A stretch of DNA of 64,000 nt from Collybia mongolica. Its lineage: Eukaryota; Basidiomycota; Agaricomycetes; Agaricales; Clitocybaceae. The position numbers and the translations under genes were made by a program. The stretch spans positions 434,001-498,000 of the forward strand of contig JAAXNY010000017.1 of the NCBI GenBank assembly GCA_013420905.1, written 5' to 3'. Shown here piece after piece: positions 10,380 through 20,837 of this stretch (positions within the stretch are counted from its first letter, which is position 1; the number at the start of each line of letters is the position of its first letter). The notes under the pieces are model-generated. The model searched no databases, was not told where the DNA came from, and saw nothing but the letters and a program-made list of their open reading frames with translations.

Positions 10380-11536
10380 TAAAAACCCTCATCTTCCATA
10401 TTCTTTAGGGCTACTTCTTTCTCTTCTTCGTCTAGCTCTGCCATGAGTGCTCGGATTTTCATATAGGCATCTTTGCCTTTCATCGGCATCTTCTGTTCTT
10501 CCTTCCTTTGTGTTTGAGGAATTGATCCTCCTGCTTTGTGGTCTGATGCTCGATGTCCAAATTTGTGACATTCGAAGCATAGTCCTCGTTTCATATGCTC
10601 ATCCCTTTCTTGGATGGTTAATCGATCGATGTCCATCGCGTTTGGATCTCGACTGTTATTCGGAACGTATTTGGGATTATTATTTCGTTGGAAATTATAT
10701 TTCTTTCCGGTGTTTCCTCCCGTCGTTTTTCCGGTGTTTCCTTTGATGCGTGCTACAATCGATTTTGCACGTCTGTACTGAGTGTCAAATATGGACGCTT
10801 TTTCATACCAACCCTTGATGGTGGTCGGTGGGTTGTCCATTGTTAAGATTTTCTGCATCAAAGAAGGAGGTATTCCTTCCATGAAGTATTCGACAAGTGC
10901 TTCACTTTCTGTAATCTTGCTTTCTGATGCGGCTGATTTAAATTCAGCGATGTAGTCGTCTGCAGTCATGTTTCCTGACATGCGCAGTGTCTTCAAGGTT
11001 TGTCTAGCGTCTCTTGCCTCATCTGGAGTAGAGAACGCTTCTTCAACTGTTGTCATAAATGTTGTGAAAGTTCCTGGGTGATTGCTGTTTTCTCCATACC
11101 AGGACTTTTTCCATGGTCCTGCTGTTCCTCCCTTCATGTACAAAAGTACATAGAGGATCTTTTTCCAATCTGTATCGTAGATTCTGTCGTTTGCCTGCAA
11201 ATACATTTTGCAATCAAGGACGAAGTCCTTTGTCATTCTTCGATTTCCATCGAAGATGTTTGGTGAGCTAAGTTTAATTTCGGTGGGTCTTCGCTCGTCT
11301 GCCATTTCTACGTCTGAGTCTGGTGGTATCGGGGAATTCGGTGGTTCGGGTTTCGGTTTCTCTGGTTCCTTTCCTTTGGAACTTTCTGCTTTTGGTTGTC
11401 TCGGCGTGGTGGGCGTTTCTGCTTGTGTGACTATTACAAGTCTTGGTTGTTCTTCCGCGTCTTGGAAGTCTTCGCTACTGATTGCGCTTTGTCTGCTACT
11501 GCTTCTGCTACTTTCACTGCTGCTCGCAGGTTTCAA
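10379..11536 (-). CDS. gag: Gag (capsid/nucleocapsid) of the Gypsy element
   Basis: 385 codons from ATG 11536 to TAA 10379-10381. The N-terminal third is rich in Ser, Pro and charged residues. The middle holds a retrotransposon Gag-like region (SSPNIFDGNRRMTKDFVLDC, later AWYEKAS-type text around KGWYEKASIFDTQYRRA). Near the C-terminus is the zinc-knuckle position CFECHKFGHRASDH, which reads CX2CX4HX4H, so the usual last Cys is His here. It would package the RNA and form the particle. It ends inside the frameshift window that leads to pol. Confidence 0.9.
   Translation of the reverse strand: MKPASSSESSRSSSRQSAISSEDFQDAEEQPRLVIVTQAETPTTPRQPKAESSKGKEPEKPKPEPPNSPIPPDSDVEMADERRPTEIKLSSPNIFDGNRRMTKDFVLDCKMYLQANDRIYDTDWKKILYVLLYMKGGTAGPWKKSWYGENSNHPGTFTTFMTTVEEAFSTPDEARDARQTLKTLRMSGNMTADDYIAEFKSAASESKITESEALVEYFMEGIPPSLMQKILTMDNPPTTIKGWYEKASIFDTQYRRAKSIVARIKGNTGKTTGGNTGKKYNFQRNNNPKYVPNNSRDPNAMDIDRLTIQERDEHMKRGLCFECHKFGHRASDHKAGGSIPQTQRKEEQKMPMKGKDAYMKIRALMAELDEEEKEVALKNMEDEGF
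10382..10388 (-). promoter_or_regulatory. Candidate -1 ribosomal frameshift heptamer at the gag/pol junction
   Basis: The last gag codons read GAG GGT TTT TAA on the minus strand. The heptamer G-GGT-TTT fits the X-XXY-YYZ slippery rule (GGGTTTT), directly before the TAA. A shift of -1 enters the frame TTA AAG CGG CGG ACT GAA, which is open and continuous with pol at 10304. I did not verify a downstream pseudoknot. Confidence 0.6.
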
Positions 11537-11601
11537 TCCGTATCGTGGTGCCGTTGCGTCTGAACCTTTATAGGTTGACGGTTCTGATCAGCTTGACCTT
11601 T

Positions 11602-12066
11602 TGTTACGGCTGTTTAGGCCTTATCCTCTAGATCAATATGCTGAGTCGTTCGTTCGTTCTTAGACCGTTGACTTCTGTAAGTCCAACGTCTATTGACTCC
11701 CTCAATAGGGCTAAAGTCAAGTTATTGAGTTTATCTGATCAGAGATGCACTACCCCCTTCGTAAGGCGGATAGGATCGAGTTCGCGTCAAGAGAATAGAT
11801 GAATAAGGTGAATTCAGCTAGGTCAAGCTAAAGAACTAGCTAAGCTAAACTACCTGTATATATACGTAGTAATCCGATAAGCGTCGTTTACGCTATTCGT
11901 TATAGATAAGGGTTAGTAAGCTATCTAAGAAGATGAATAAGAAAGCTTAGTAACCATGAGAAAGAGAATGCATATATGGATGTCAAAGATAAGGTCAAGT
12001 GAGCGTCTGATAGTAAAGAAGAGAGAAAAGAAATGATGTGACGAAAGAATAGAGGAATTTGTAACA
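11602..12066 (-). repeat. 5' LTR of the Gypsy element
   Basis: 465 bp, matching 5136-5600 except for T at 11726 (C in the other LTR, in a CpG). Directly inside it the minus strand reads AAAGGTCAAGCTGATCAG, with no evident TGG tRNA-primer site, so priming may be unusual. Confidence 0.95.
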
Positions 12067-12071
12067 GAAGG
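12067..12071. repeat. Target-site duplication of the Gypsy element (right)
   Basis: GAAGG, matching 5131-5135. Confidence 0.9.
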
Positions 12072-13237
12072 TAGCTCGTGCAAACAACCACCCACCTTCA
12101 TCACCATCGACAATGACTGGACAACAGCCCCCCTCTCCACCTCCCTCAATCTCTGGCCATCCCTAGTGCCACATCATGCTAACTGCCTGTCCCATGTCAG
12201 GAAGTACCCACCAGGTATGTTCACCCACCCTCGTACACCTGCCACATCACACTTATGCTTATGGCCCCAAACTTGGAACTACCCCCAACAATGGCACAAC
12301 AATGCAGCAAGGGACCTCCCTATCCCTCGACGACCCCAGTATGATTGCCACATTGCACTAATGGCCTGATGGATATGCAGAAATACACGGGGTGGTCATG
12401 GGTCTTATTGGTGGTCTTGGGGGGGATCGTTATCATGGTATGAGGTTTGGTGATATGTTGGAGGGCGTCGGCAGGGTTGGAAGGCAAGTGCTCATGTATC
12501 CTTAGTACTTGAACCAACTCATGTTTATTCCAGGATGCAATTGAAGAAAGGGAAGCTGACCCCGGATGACATGAATCTCGACATCATTCTCAACTAATTA
12601 GTAACCCATCCTTAATCTACCATATGCTTCCCATCTGCCATATATTTTCAGCTTATATTTATGCTTATACCCATGCTGGTGAATATATTTATTGCCACCT
12701 CATTTTGTGAACCTGTGTGATCCTCTAATGTTGAACATTCCTTGCCTGAATTCATTGCATTACCCAAAACAATACAGAGGATAGGTATGACTGGAAAGCT
12801 CTATAGGGAATCCCCCTGTCCTGTGCAGTTATACACAGTGAAAATGATAGCTTACACAGTGATTCACAGAAGATCTGTGTCACCATACAGAGCTGCCACT
12901 ATAGGGACGTGTACTGTGGACTCTGTGGTACTGTAGGTCTCTGCACAGTGCTGTCACACTAGGCACCAGACTGATCAGGATTTGCTGATGAACAGCCTAG
13001 CCTCGTTCTTCCATAGTACAGAATGTATAAGAAACTCTTGCCTCTTGCATTACTCAAACCTGGGGCACAAGATTCTTACCATTGTACATCTCATGCGTGT
13101 GTACTGCCCTTTCAGTGCATTGATTTCTAGACTGACCATGTGTTTCCCTCAGTGGTGTTTATAATCATCTTATATAGAATTTGTATTGGTAAGGGAGGAG
13201 AGAGAGAGTAGAGTGTTGCATTCTACTCATAGGTAAA
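12072..13237. other. Right flank of the Gypsy insertion; possible right end of an older DNA element
   Basis: No gene is recognised. GCCACATCA-like words recur loosely at 12170-12360. 12800-12967 is rich in CTGTGCAG/CACAGTG words and ends with CTCTGCACAGTGCTG...GGCACC, which mirrors the segment starting at 4586. The last 200 bases are the 3' flank of oxidoreductase copy B. Confidence 0.4.
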
Positions 13238-13552
13238 TCACCCACGGCAGTTCAAGCTGCCATCCCAATCCTCAGAACCAACTCCACTGGCTACAAGGAA
13301 CAAACCCATCGGATCGTACTTGTCCTTAATGGCTTTGAGTCTCTCGTAGTGGGAGCCAAAGAATGTCTTCTGAGGATCTTTCTCATAGAGTGAAGCCTAA
13401 GAACAGCTATGAGCACAAACAGCATCGAGTTAACTAAAGAAAACGCGCCTCGTTAAAATAAGTAGCGGATCCAAGCCCTTCCAGTATCCCCAGTCCGTTC
13501 CTGATCCTCTTCCTGGCAGCTTCAATGACAGAGACAGGGTCCCCATCTGCCC

Positions 13553-13559
13553 ATCTCTT
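13553..13559. repeat. Target-site duplication of the KDZ element (left)
   Basis: ATCTCTT, repeated at 18646-18652 on the other side. The preceding bases are C and G, so an 8-base duplication with one change is also possible. Confidence 0.7.
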
Positions 13560-13876
13560 CACCTGACGTTGGCAGAGTGATATATCAGCCCCTGCTAATT
13601 ACCACCAAAGGCTGATACAAAAACCGTGGTCGTTAGCTTGCTCACCACTGATATATCACCACCCCAGTACTCCTATCAGGTTTGTGATACATCATTACCC
13701 AGCTGGATCTTCTGCCCTTCATCCCGCTCCCGACCTCTTGTCGCGCCCTCCATTGTCAGCTGTTTGCTCTATTTTTAATCTGTCTTCTTCTGTTCATGAT
13801 TCTTCAGTCGTGCTAATTTTAACTGACATATTTTAATGTTCGTTAATGACGTATGTTACATACTAAATTGATATGT

Positions 13877-16275
13877 TCAATGACATTTGACAAACTGTCC
13901 GTTTAGCGCAGCGCCGCTCCCCTCTCTCAGAACCTCTGAAAGACCAGCCCATTTCCCTTCACAATACAAACGCATTTCATCGCAGATCGCAGCCTGATGC
14001 AAAATATTAGCGTAATCGGGAAAATAAAGAATGATGATACCAACCTGCTGATGAGCATACGCGCTCCGTCCTTCGTCTACAGCAGCTTGTTCCAACCTTC
14101 CACCTGCTAGGCACTGGTTCTCTGGCATACGGGTATTGTTAAAGCTAGGGAAGGTCACGTCGGCGGGTTCTGTCCACATCCTGCTTTGCCAAGCGAAGAA
14201 TTGCTTGACCCGGTGCATCTCTTCATCCAGCAGCAGGCATTCCTCCTGCCACTGATGCGCGCGGGCCCGTGCTTTACACCACTTGATGCAAAGAGCTGTG
14301 AATAAGACCATCGTTCAGCGTGAGGGAATAAAGCCAGCTGTATGCAAGCGTACCTTCTTGTGACCGTTGATCCAAACCTTCCTCAGAGACTGAGCCATGG
14401 ACCTTCCAGAGCCAGGACATCCGTTTCCTCCCCTCAGCACCATTGGCATCCATCCACGATAATCCCGTAACGTCGCTGTCTGCTAACTCACGGAGTTCAT
14501 CACTCCATGTGAATTCCAGAAGCAGCGGTGCCAGTTTCGCGAGTGCGGCATGTGTTTGGCGGTATCGACTCACAGACATGTTTATCTTCATTGAGACTGA
14601 TGCGATGAGGGCGTGACTTCTTGTGAGCATACGGTTGCCAGATACATGTCGGTCCTTGTCCCGGCAGAGATATGAGCGGAGGAGCAGTAGCCCACGAAGC
14701 TTGTCGAGGTGTTGAAATGCCCGTGCTCGTCGTAGGCGCCATTCTACCAATAGCAAACGCTGTGAGCATCGGATATTGTCAACCACATCGGATGGCAACA
14801 GAAGCTTGAGGTCAAAGACCGCCGAGTGCTCCTTGCCGCTATCAGCATCCGCACGCGCGGCACGTATTGCCACTATGGCTGGCATGTATAAAAGCTGAAT
14901 CTCTTTCCAAGCCTCGATCTTGCGCTGGAGAGCGTTACATTGCTCGAGGACCTTTGCATGCTGGAGGTCTGTGGAATGTTGTCCAAGTGCGTTGGAGTCC
15001 GATTTCAGCTTGCTCCTAATGCAAAAAGATCATCAATCATGTGGGTCAACAATGAAAAATCAACAGACTTACTGTTGCTCTTCGAGCTCCAGGCCTTGCC
15101 AGATTAGCATGCTGGCAGACACCGATTCATGTAACAGATCGGCAGTACCCTTCTCAAGTTCGGCTTTGTCCTCTTCAGCGAGACGGAGCCGGACATCTTT
15201 ATCCTTGATAGCTAGTAAGAATCATGAACAGGGCGTGATAGACCAAAGCATTCAGTCACTCACCCTGCGATGTTATGGAGTAGGGGTTGAGACATGTTCT
15301 ATCTTCCTCCCAGTCCTGAACCATCTTGGTCCACTCCTCGGTCATGCTGGGAGGAAGGGTGGCGTCAAACTCGTGAAACGCTTCCACCTGCTCTTCACGG
15401 GCCTTGAGCGCCTCCTTGACTTGATGGACAAAAGTCTGTGCTGATGGTAAAATGAGCACACGCTCTGTTGAGGAAAAGAAATTAAATTACCTATGGACAT
15501 AATTTTTTGCCAATTATAATCACCAAAATGGTCGTCGAGAGTATCACGGCGAGATCCAGGGCCCATTTCCTTCGTACTATTTGCTATGGCATTACTAGCT
15601 GCCCACCCACACTCAGGTGCTTCACCATCGGTACGGCCAACGCGAGGTGTGAAATTGAAATTGTATTCGACGTAACAAGCCTGCTTATGGGCAGGAAGGT
15701 GGAATTTCGGAATAAGTTGGGTAAGAATGTGGTCGTGGCCAGGGCTCAGTGGGTTTGGTGGGTAGGCTTCACATCGAGTGGCGAGGTTTCGGAACCATTG
15801 GCAGACTATGTCATAAGATATCACCAATAAAATGGGGAGAAAGTGCGCGAGACTCGAGAGGAAGAAATAATCCATATTGATGTATCTGTTAGAAATGTGT
15901 TAAACATCGAGGCAGTACGAAAAATGTCACGACTGACCTCTCCCCTTTCTGAAGGTCACCCAGTGACGTCGGCCTTGCCATATCGTGTCTGCTACACCCA
16001 GCGGATCCTAGACCGCTCGCAGAGACTCCTCGACCACCGCGTATTGTTGCAGATTTGATGGCGTCGTGGTTGTTGCAGGTGCTCGTGTTATCCTCAAACC
16101 TATCACCAAATGTTCCCAGATGTTTCCAGAATGCCTTCTCTTCGACGACGCATGCGTAACCATGATTGAGCCCTGGGTCTTTTGCATTGTCGGACACGTC
16201 CATGCGCTTCAAGCGAAAGTTTGCATCTATTGCTATGAACAGAGCGTACAACCATCTGAACAAAGGACAACACAC
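13877..16275 (-). CDS. KDZ transposase, N-terminus not found
   Basis: Seven or so exons read on the minus strand: about 16275-15938, 15885-15491, 15464-15264, 15211-15073, 15015 to about 14353, and 14298-13877 with one more intron inside it. Residues in order: LYALFIAIDANFRLKR, DPGLNHGYACVVEEKAF, SCSRHDMARPTSLGDLQKGER, NMDYFFLSSL, SYDIVCQWFRNL, LIPKFHLPAHKQACYVEYN, GRTDGEAPECGWA, then RLRLAEEDKAELEKG, LELEEQQ, and the C-terminal WCKARARAHQWQEECLLLDE. These are the standard blocks of the KDZ family, which carries an RNase-H-like catalytic fold. Typical members start with a cysteine-cluster domain about 300 residues before DANFRLKR. I cannot find it upstream, so the protein is probably truncated. 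Confidence 0.85.
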
Positions 16276-16319
16276 AAATCCATGTATGCTTTGTTCCTCT
16301 CATGTAAAAACCTTCTCAA

Positions 16320-16829
16320 TTGAGCATAGTAATAGATCAGAAGAAGGCTCTGCCAGTGAATGGCCCCATCAAAAAAAGTCAATCAAAAAACGCGAACAAG
16401 GGGCGGGGTCAGGAAAAAACATGTACATTGTGGATTCTGGACAACCCCACCAGCATACTGACCAAGACAAGTGACTATTGGCTCGAGCGTTCCAAACGCT
16501 TGGGTGCTAAACTTTCCGAATTCACTGGTGGTTCAGCCTCGTTATTCATTCACGGAATCTATCAAAAGTACATGATATCCGGAAATCTTGAAGTCATCAA
16601 TGCGGCCGTTGATCGAACCTCGCGATTCCTTGCATCAATCCACCAGTACCAGGGCAAGATACTACAGCAGGCTGGTGTGGGTCTGGAGTTGGAGGTAGCA
16701 GGTAGGGTTGAAAAGGATATCAAGGAGATTAATTCATGGCTGGAGGAGCTTCAGTGCACGGCCATGGGTGATTATGATGAGTTTGTCGCAACATATAGAT
16801 TAAAAGGCTTTATGTTCCAACAAAAATAG
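16320..16829 (+). CDS. Unrecognised open frame inside the KDZ element
   Basis: A 169-codon frame with no ATG at its start, beginning right next to the 5' end of the KDZ transposase on the other strand. Its text (for example YWLERSKRLGAKLSEFTGG, YQKYMISGNLEVINA) reads like a helical protein, but I do not recognise it. It could be an exon of the plus-strand accessory gene at 17359-18230, or chance. Confidence is low. Confidence 0.25.
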   Translation: MSIVIDQKKALPVNGPIKKSQSKNANKGRGQEKTCTLWILDNPTSILTKTSDYWLERSKRLGAKLSEFTGGSASLFIHGIYQKYMISGNLEVINAAVDRTSRFLASIHQYQGKILQQAGVGLELEVAGRVEKDIKEINSWLEELQCTAMGDYDEFVATYRLKGFMFQQK

Positions 16830-17358
16830 TACAACATATTTTTTTTGCGACTCAGAACAATACATAAGCAATCTATACAAGCAAAATATTACGTGCATTG
16901 TGGGCATAAGGTTGCAACAGCGAGGCCAGAGTGGGGAAGGATTATGTACAATGTGAAAGGGTCGAGGGGTGGGGTTATAGATAAGGGCGTGATGTCAAGA
17001 GTATCTATGAGCAAGAGATATTATCAAAAAAAAAATCTACGTCAAAATGTCAACTGCGCTATGGCATTGTAAGGAAGCTGGTTGAGTTTATTTAGTGTTT
17101 ATTTGCTGAATATATACTGCGCCACTGCTCAGTTAACTGTATAGTTGGCGGTAATTGCCGTAAGGTCAATCTATCGGGGAAAAATTAGGATTAGCAACCA
17201 CAAAAAGGTAAGCACAGTTATCATTTTGACTTACGATCAAGCATATGAACTGGTAGCCTAGATGGCACCACCACATTGGGCTACTTTAGCCGAGAAGTGC
17301 CGCGGAACTACAGTTTTTGGAGACATTATCAGCAACTGCGACAGCCCAATGTGCAAAG

Positions 17359-18230
17359 ATGCCACCTACTGGGCGGGGAATTGACGAATCCGGCGCGGAG
17401 GTCCTCGAACCATGAAAGCGCAAAAGGCCGGCAAATAGAGAGGTCGTGCCCCTCACAGAACCTCTGCCAGCACCAATCACGGAGGTGATGGGACCATGAA
17501 AAAGGAAGAAACCTGCGAATAAAGAGGTGGTCCCCCTGACGGAAGCCCATGCTGGTTTGCCAGCTCCGATGCCGGATGTAACGGAACCACGAAAACGAAA
17601 GAAACCGGCGGATAAAGAGGTCATACCTCTGACTGGGTGCAAAGCGAGCTTGCCAGAGTGGCTGGAGAAATCCAGCCAGTACTTGAAGGATGGGGACGGA
17701 GATCCAGTGTGGCAGGCGTGCGTGGACATTTGGTTGACACTCGAGAAGGAGATCAGGTACTATGATGTGTCATCAGTGAGTTACTTGTCAAACATGAAAG
17801 GGAAACGAACCTCATATCATCCAAGGTCCGTTTGTCCGAGGTAAAATTGCGACCAGGCGAGCTAAGTCGTTGGTTGCAAACGTGCAAATTCAACCATGTC
17901 CCCAACCTTGACTCTGTTCCCACATTCGCGAGCCAATGGATGGCATGGTGGAATGCGTTGCAACCGAAATGGAGGCAGGCGAAACAGAGCGGAGAGCTTC
18001 CGCTTGTGATCTCGCCGCAAGAGTCCCGCATGTTGACAGGTATTCGAAAGGGCGGCCCGAATGGTATTGTCACTGTCTTGATCGGATTGAAGTGGTGGAA
18101 GAGCAATGATAAGGAATGGATGGCAGCAGTGAATGACATAAAAGAGTGTTTGGAGCGATGCCTGGTGAGCAAAAGGAACGGCGCTGGGGGGAAAGAGAAA
18201 AAACGGCAAAAAGGGGCCGCATCAGAGTAA
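17359..18230 (+). pseudogene. KDZ-associated accessory gene with KRKKPA repeats, decayed
   Basis: ATG at 17359 opens MPPTGRGIDESGAEVLEP. Three repeats of about 84-93 bases follow, each with a (K/P)RKRKKPA-x-KEV-x-PLTE core. Units one and two have CCA-TGA where unit three has CCA-CGA, so TGA at 17413-17415 and 17497-17499 break the frame at the same Arg. After the repeats comes WLEKSSQYLKDGDGDPVW, a GTACTA...CCAAG intron-like segment from 17757, and a second exon with WMAWWNALQPKWRQ and GIRKGGPNGIVTVLIGLKWW, ending at 18230. The frame across the intron is off by one as I read it. From memory, proteins with this Trp-rich WW...LQP-WR...NG-x4-L-x-WW layout recur beside transposons in mushroom genomes. 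I do not know their function. Confidence 0.6.
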
Positions 18231-18645
18231 ACAAACCTCTTTCCCACACACAGCCCACCTTATCGTGTAGCCAAACAGTACCAGCAGCAAAACCTACGCA
18301 CAATCACCGCTTTCCACGAGAAGTAAAATTTTGATTGTTTTTGCAGAATATCATATCTGTGTCTTCCACAGATAACATGAACTGTTGAAGTGGACGTCAA
18401 CTGTCAACGGAAAGGAAGACGAAGCGAAAAACAGTGAAAAACAATGATGTGCAAACAAAACAAACAATGGTGAGGTGCGAACAAAACAAACCAAACAACG
18501 GCGCTGAACAAAACAAACCAAACAAACAATGGCGCGTTCAGGCAAGGATATATCAGCGGTGAGCAAGCTAATGACCACAAAAATTGTATCACTACTTCGT
18601 GCTAATCCAGCACAGGCTAATGTATCAAAATGGCTCTATAGCCTG

Positions 18646-18652
18646 ATCTCTT
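18646..18652. repeat. Target-site duplication of the KDZ element (right)
   Basis: ATCTCTT, matching 13553-13559. It is followed by AGAGAAGTTGA, where copy B resumes. Confidence 0.7.
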
Positions 18653-20340
18653 AGAGAAGTTGATGAGTGCGATTGCCTTGCGCCAATCCAGATGGAGACC
18701 AGTTGTTTCTGGATCAACCTTCGACACTACCCCGCCTGCGACGAAGCTTGGGAAGTGCATTTGAGGATGGTGAAAGAATGAAGATGGATTTCAACATACT
18801 TGATTCCAACGCCTTCGGGGAGAGCTAACATGACATCTGCCACCCTCCCAGGATCGGTTTCTGCAAGATCGCGGGGAATGAGGTGGGAACCTAATTCGAG
18901 ATTGGTTCCTACTTGACCATCTGTGCTGAAGATATCCGAATAAAAAGCATAAAAGGAGTCATAAGGGAATGTGACATTTTGAACCTCCGGTCCTCCTCGT
19001 GTGGCGTTTCTCACAAAGGTAAAGAAAGGTTCCAGTACGGCATTGGCATTGGTGACGGTAAAATTAGGCACAACAAAAGTGAAAGTTAGCATCTCTTTAG
19101 ACAAAGCTGAGTAGCCTCCCCATCCAGCGTCAGCCAGGGAAGGGTGCATCCTCATGAATTCAGTGATAACAGTCTTCGCAATGGCAGGAGATGTAAAATT
19201 GGCTAGGCCCCCGATGGTGTTAAGAGGAACTGGATCGTGGGTCACATATGTCGCAGAGAGAACAACGACATATGTTCCACCACCACCTCCTCTCAATGCC
19301 CAGAATAAATCCGTATTGTTGTAGGCATTCACAGTGAGGTTTGTCCCGTCGGCAGTCACCACCTCAAACTCAACAACATTGTCGACCCCTTAATTACTAT
19401 CTGAGTACTGTGAGTCACCTTGCGGTGTAATGCTTATCCTACCTAACCCGTGTCGAGCTGCTAAAGCACTGTGGCCACCACCCATGACCCAACCACTGGC
19501 AGCACCAACAGTTGATCCAGCAGCACCTACAATAACCCAACTGTGCGCTTCGGCAGCATCATAAGCTTCGTACCATTGGACCCCAGTGCCAACGGTCAAA
19601 GCTAAGAACAATATTCAACAGTCTGAGAATGAAGAAAGAGGATATTTTTACCTTTGTAATTCTTCCCAGGAGGTGCACCTGAAGGAACGAAGGATGGGTT
19701 GTAGGTGATATTCTTAAAGTTATGTGTCCACAGTAGCAATCCTCCACGAGCTGTGCTGCGCCCGAGATAGTCGTGGTTAGGAAACAAACACTCAGTTTTT
19801 CATAACTGTTTCAAGAACAGAAACCTCGGACTCACCCAGTATTCTTGATGACCAGCCATAAATTATGTTTTGAAGCAAATTTAACAGTGGCTTGGACATC
19901 TCAAACAGACCGCGCATCCACACCAACCCCAGGAATACTTCCTTGGGTACACGGGAAACCCAGTGTTGCGTTTATGTAGCATGCACTGATTGTTCCGTTG
20001 GGGAATATGAATGTCTCAAACAGGGGGGCTTGCATGGTTCCCGGTTGGTCAGATCTCCAGCAGCCATTCTGTGCATTCTTCGTCACTTCTGAACAGTTTC
20101 CCGTCGGATTATTGGCAGGGTAGCAAGCAGAACCTGGAGGTTTAGGATGGAGAAGTGGTTGAGAGAGCTGCAAAGCCAGGTCAGAGAAATCTGATGCTTT
20201 TGGCCAGCATTTCTCCCCATAGAGGCACCAACAGGAGGGTTTACTGAGAACGAGAGGAATGAGAGAAAGTACAAGCCAGGGTGTCTTCATCATCAAAGAT
20301 TGAGATGGCAAAATGACAGTCCATGTGTACACACTCACTG

Positions 20341-20352
20341 GCCTTTTAAACT
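20341..20352 (-). promoter_or_regulatory. TATA-like box of oxidoreductase copy B
   Basis: Minus strand GTTTAAAAGGCC about 55 bases before the ATG at 20290. The same box stands at similar distances before copies A (3251-3264), C (about 27913-27924, GTTTTAAATT as written) and D (31308-31319, partly decayed), consistent with duplication of gene plus promoter. Confidence 0.45.
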
Positions 20353-20837
20353 TGTCCTGACTCGAATAAACAGATTATGTTCAACAGGACATGTTGCTGT
20401 GCATACAGGACACCAACTTGCGCATACTGATTGTTATCATATGCCGAAAGGATGGCTGTACGAAGCAGCCCAAATCTTAAGTACAAAATGTGTAAGTCCG
20501 AGGAAGAACTGAGCGCCTTACCTTCTGTGTAGCTCCTCACCCAGAAACATGGTACTACCACCCATGACGGAGAGTGCTAATCAAATAGTTCACGTGGCAC
20601 ACTTTTAACTTTGTCAATCACTCCTGAGTGGAGTACTCGATGAACTTGATATTGGAGATCATTCTGAAAATGAAGATTATCGCTGATTTTCAAGGCCCGA
20701 GTATAATGGTACTGCAGTAGTAACCTTCGTAAGTAATGTGTTAAGTACGGCCATGTATGGAGCCAATATGGAGTGGCAACATCGGGGCGAGAAATTAGGC
20801 TCCACTCACATATGAACATGGTCGCGCCTTTTATGTA

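Larger units (their letters stand above)
5136..12066 (-). mobile_element. Ty3/Gypsy chromovirus LTR retrotransposon, 6,931 bp, full length
   Basis: Two 465 bp LTRs bound the element, which is flanked by GAAGG duplications. Reading on the minus strand the order is 5' LTR (11602-12066), gag, pol (protease, reverse transcriptase, RNase H, integrase, chromodomain), an extra 3' ORF, polypurine tract, 3' LTR (5136-5600). The integrase sits downstream of RNase H (Gypsy order), and a chromodomain closes pol, which places it in the chromoviruses. The LTRs differ at one base only (C at 5260, T at 11726), so insertion is recent. Pol and the third ORF each contain one TGA stop, so this copy is probably not autonomous unless those stops are read through. 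Confidence 0.95.
13560..18645 (-). mobile_element. KDZ (Kyakuja-Dileera-Zisupton) DNA transposon, 5,086 bp
   Basis: The element interrupts an exon of oxidoreductase copy B and is bracketed by ATCTCTT. Its two ends are degenerate inverted repeats over about 100 bases: the left end 13560-13665 and the reverse complement of about 18540-18645 share TGATAYAT, AGCC, TGCT and then GTCRTTAGCTTGCTCACC. It contains a multi-exon KDZ transposase on the minus strand and a divergent accessory gene on the plus strand. The transposase lacks a recognisable N-terminal cysteine region and the accessory gene has stops, so the copy looks non-autonomous. Confidence 0.85.
13238..20290 (-). pseudogene. FAD-linked oxidoreductase copy B, split by a KDZ transposon
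   Basis: The 5' part lies at 18653-20290: signal peptide (MKTPWLVLSLIPLVLSKPSC), FAD-binding half and most of the fourth exon, then [18 protein letters not shown] up to NFS. The 3' part lies at 13238-13559 and resumes at the matching residue (ADGDP region of the other copies) through the last exon to a TGA at 13238-13240. Between them is the 5,086 bp KDZ element. Independently, exon 1 has a TGA at 19901-19903 in place of the CGA Arg codon of copies C and D (DARSV-R-DVQATV). In the 3' part the donor after NE reads GC instead of GT. The copy is dead three ways. Confidence 0.92.

Noticed and set aside
9850..10446. 198-codon plus-strand frame over pol/gag
   Set aside because: Antisense shadow of the Gypsy gag-pol region.
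18540..18645. Part of an oxidoreductase B intron
   Set aside because: The sequence mirrors the left end of the KDZ element and the paralogs have no intron at this position.
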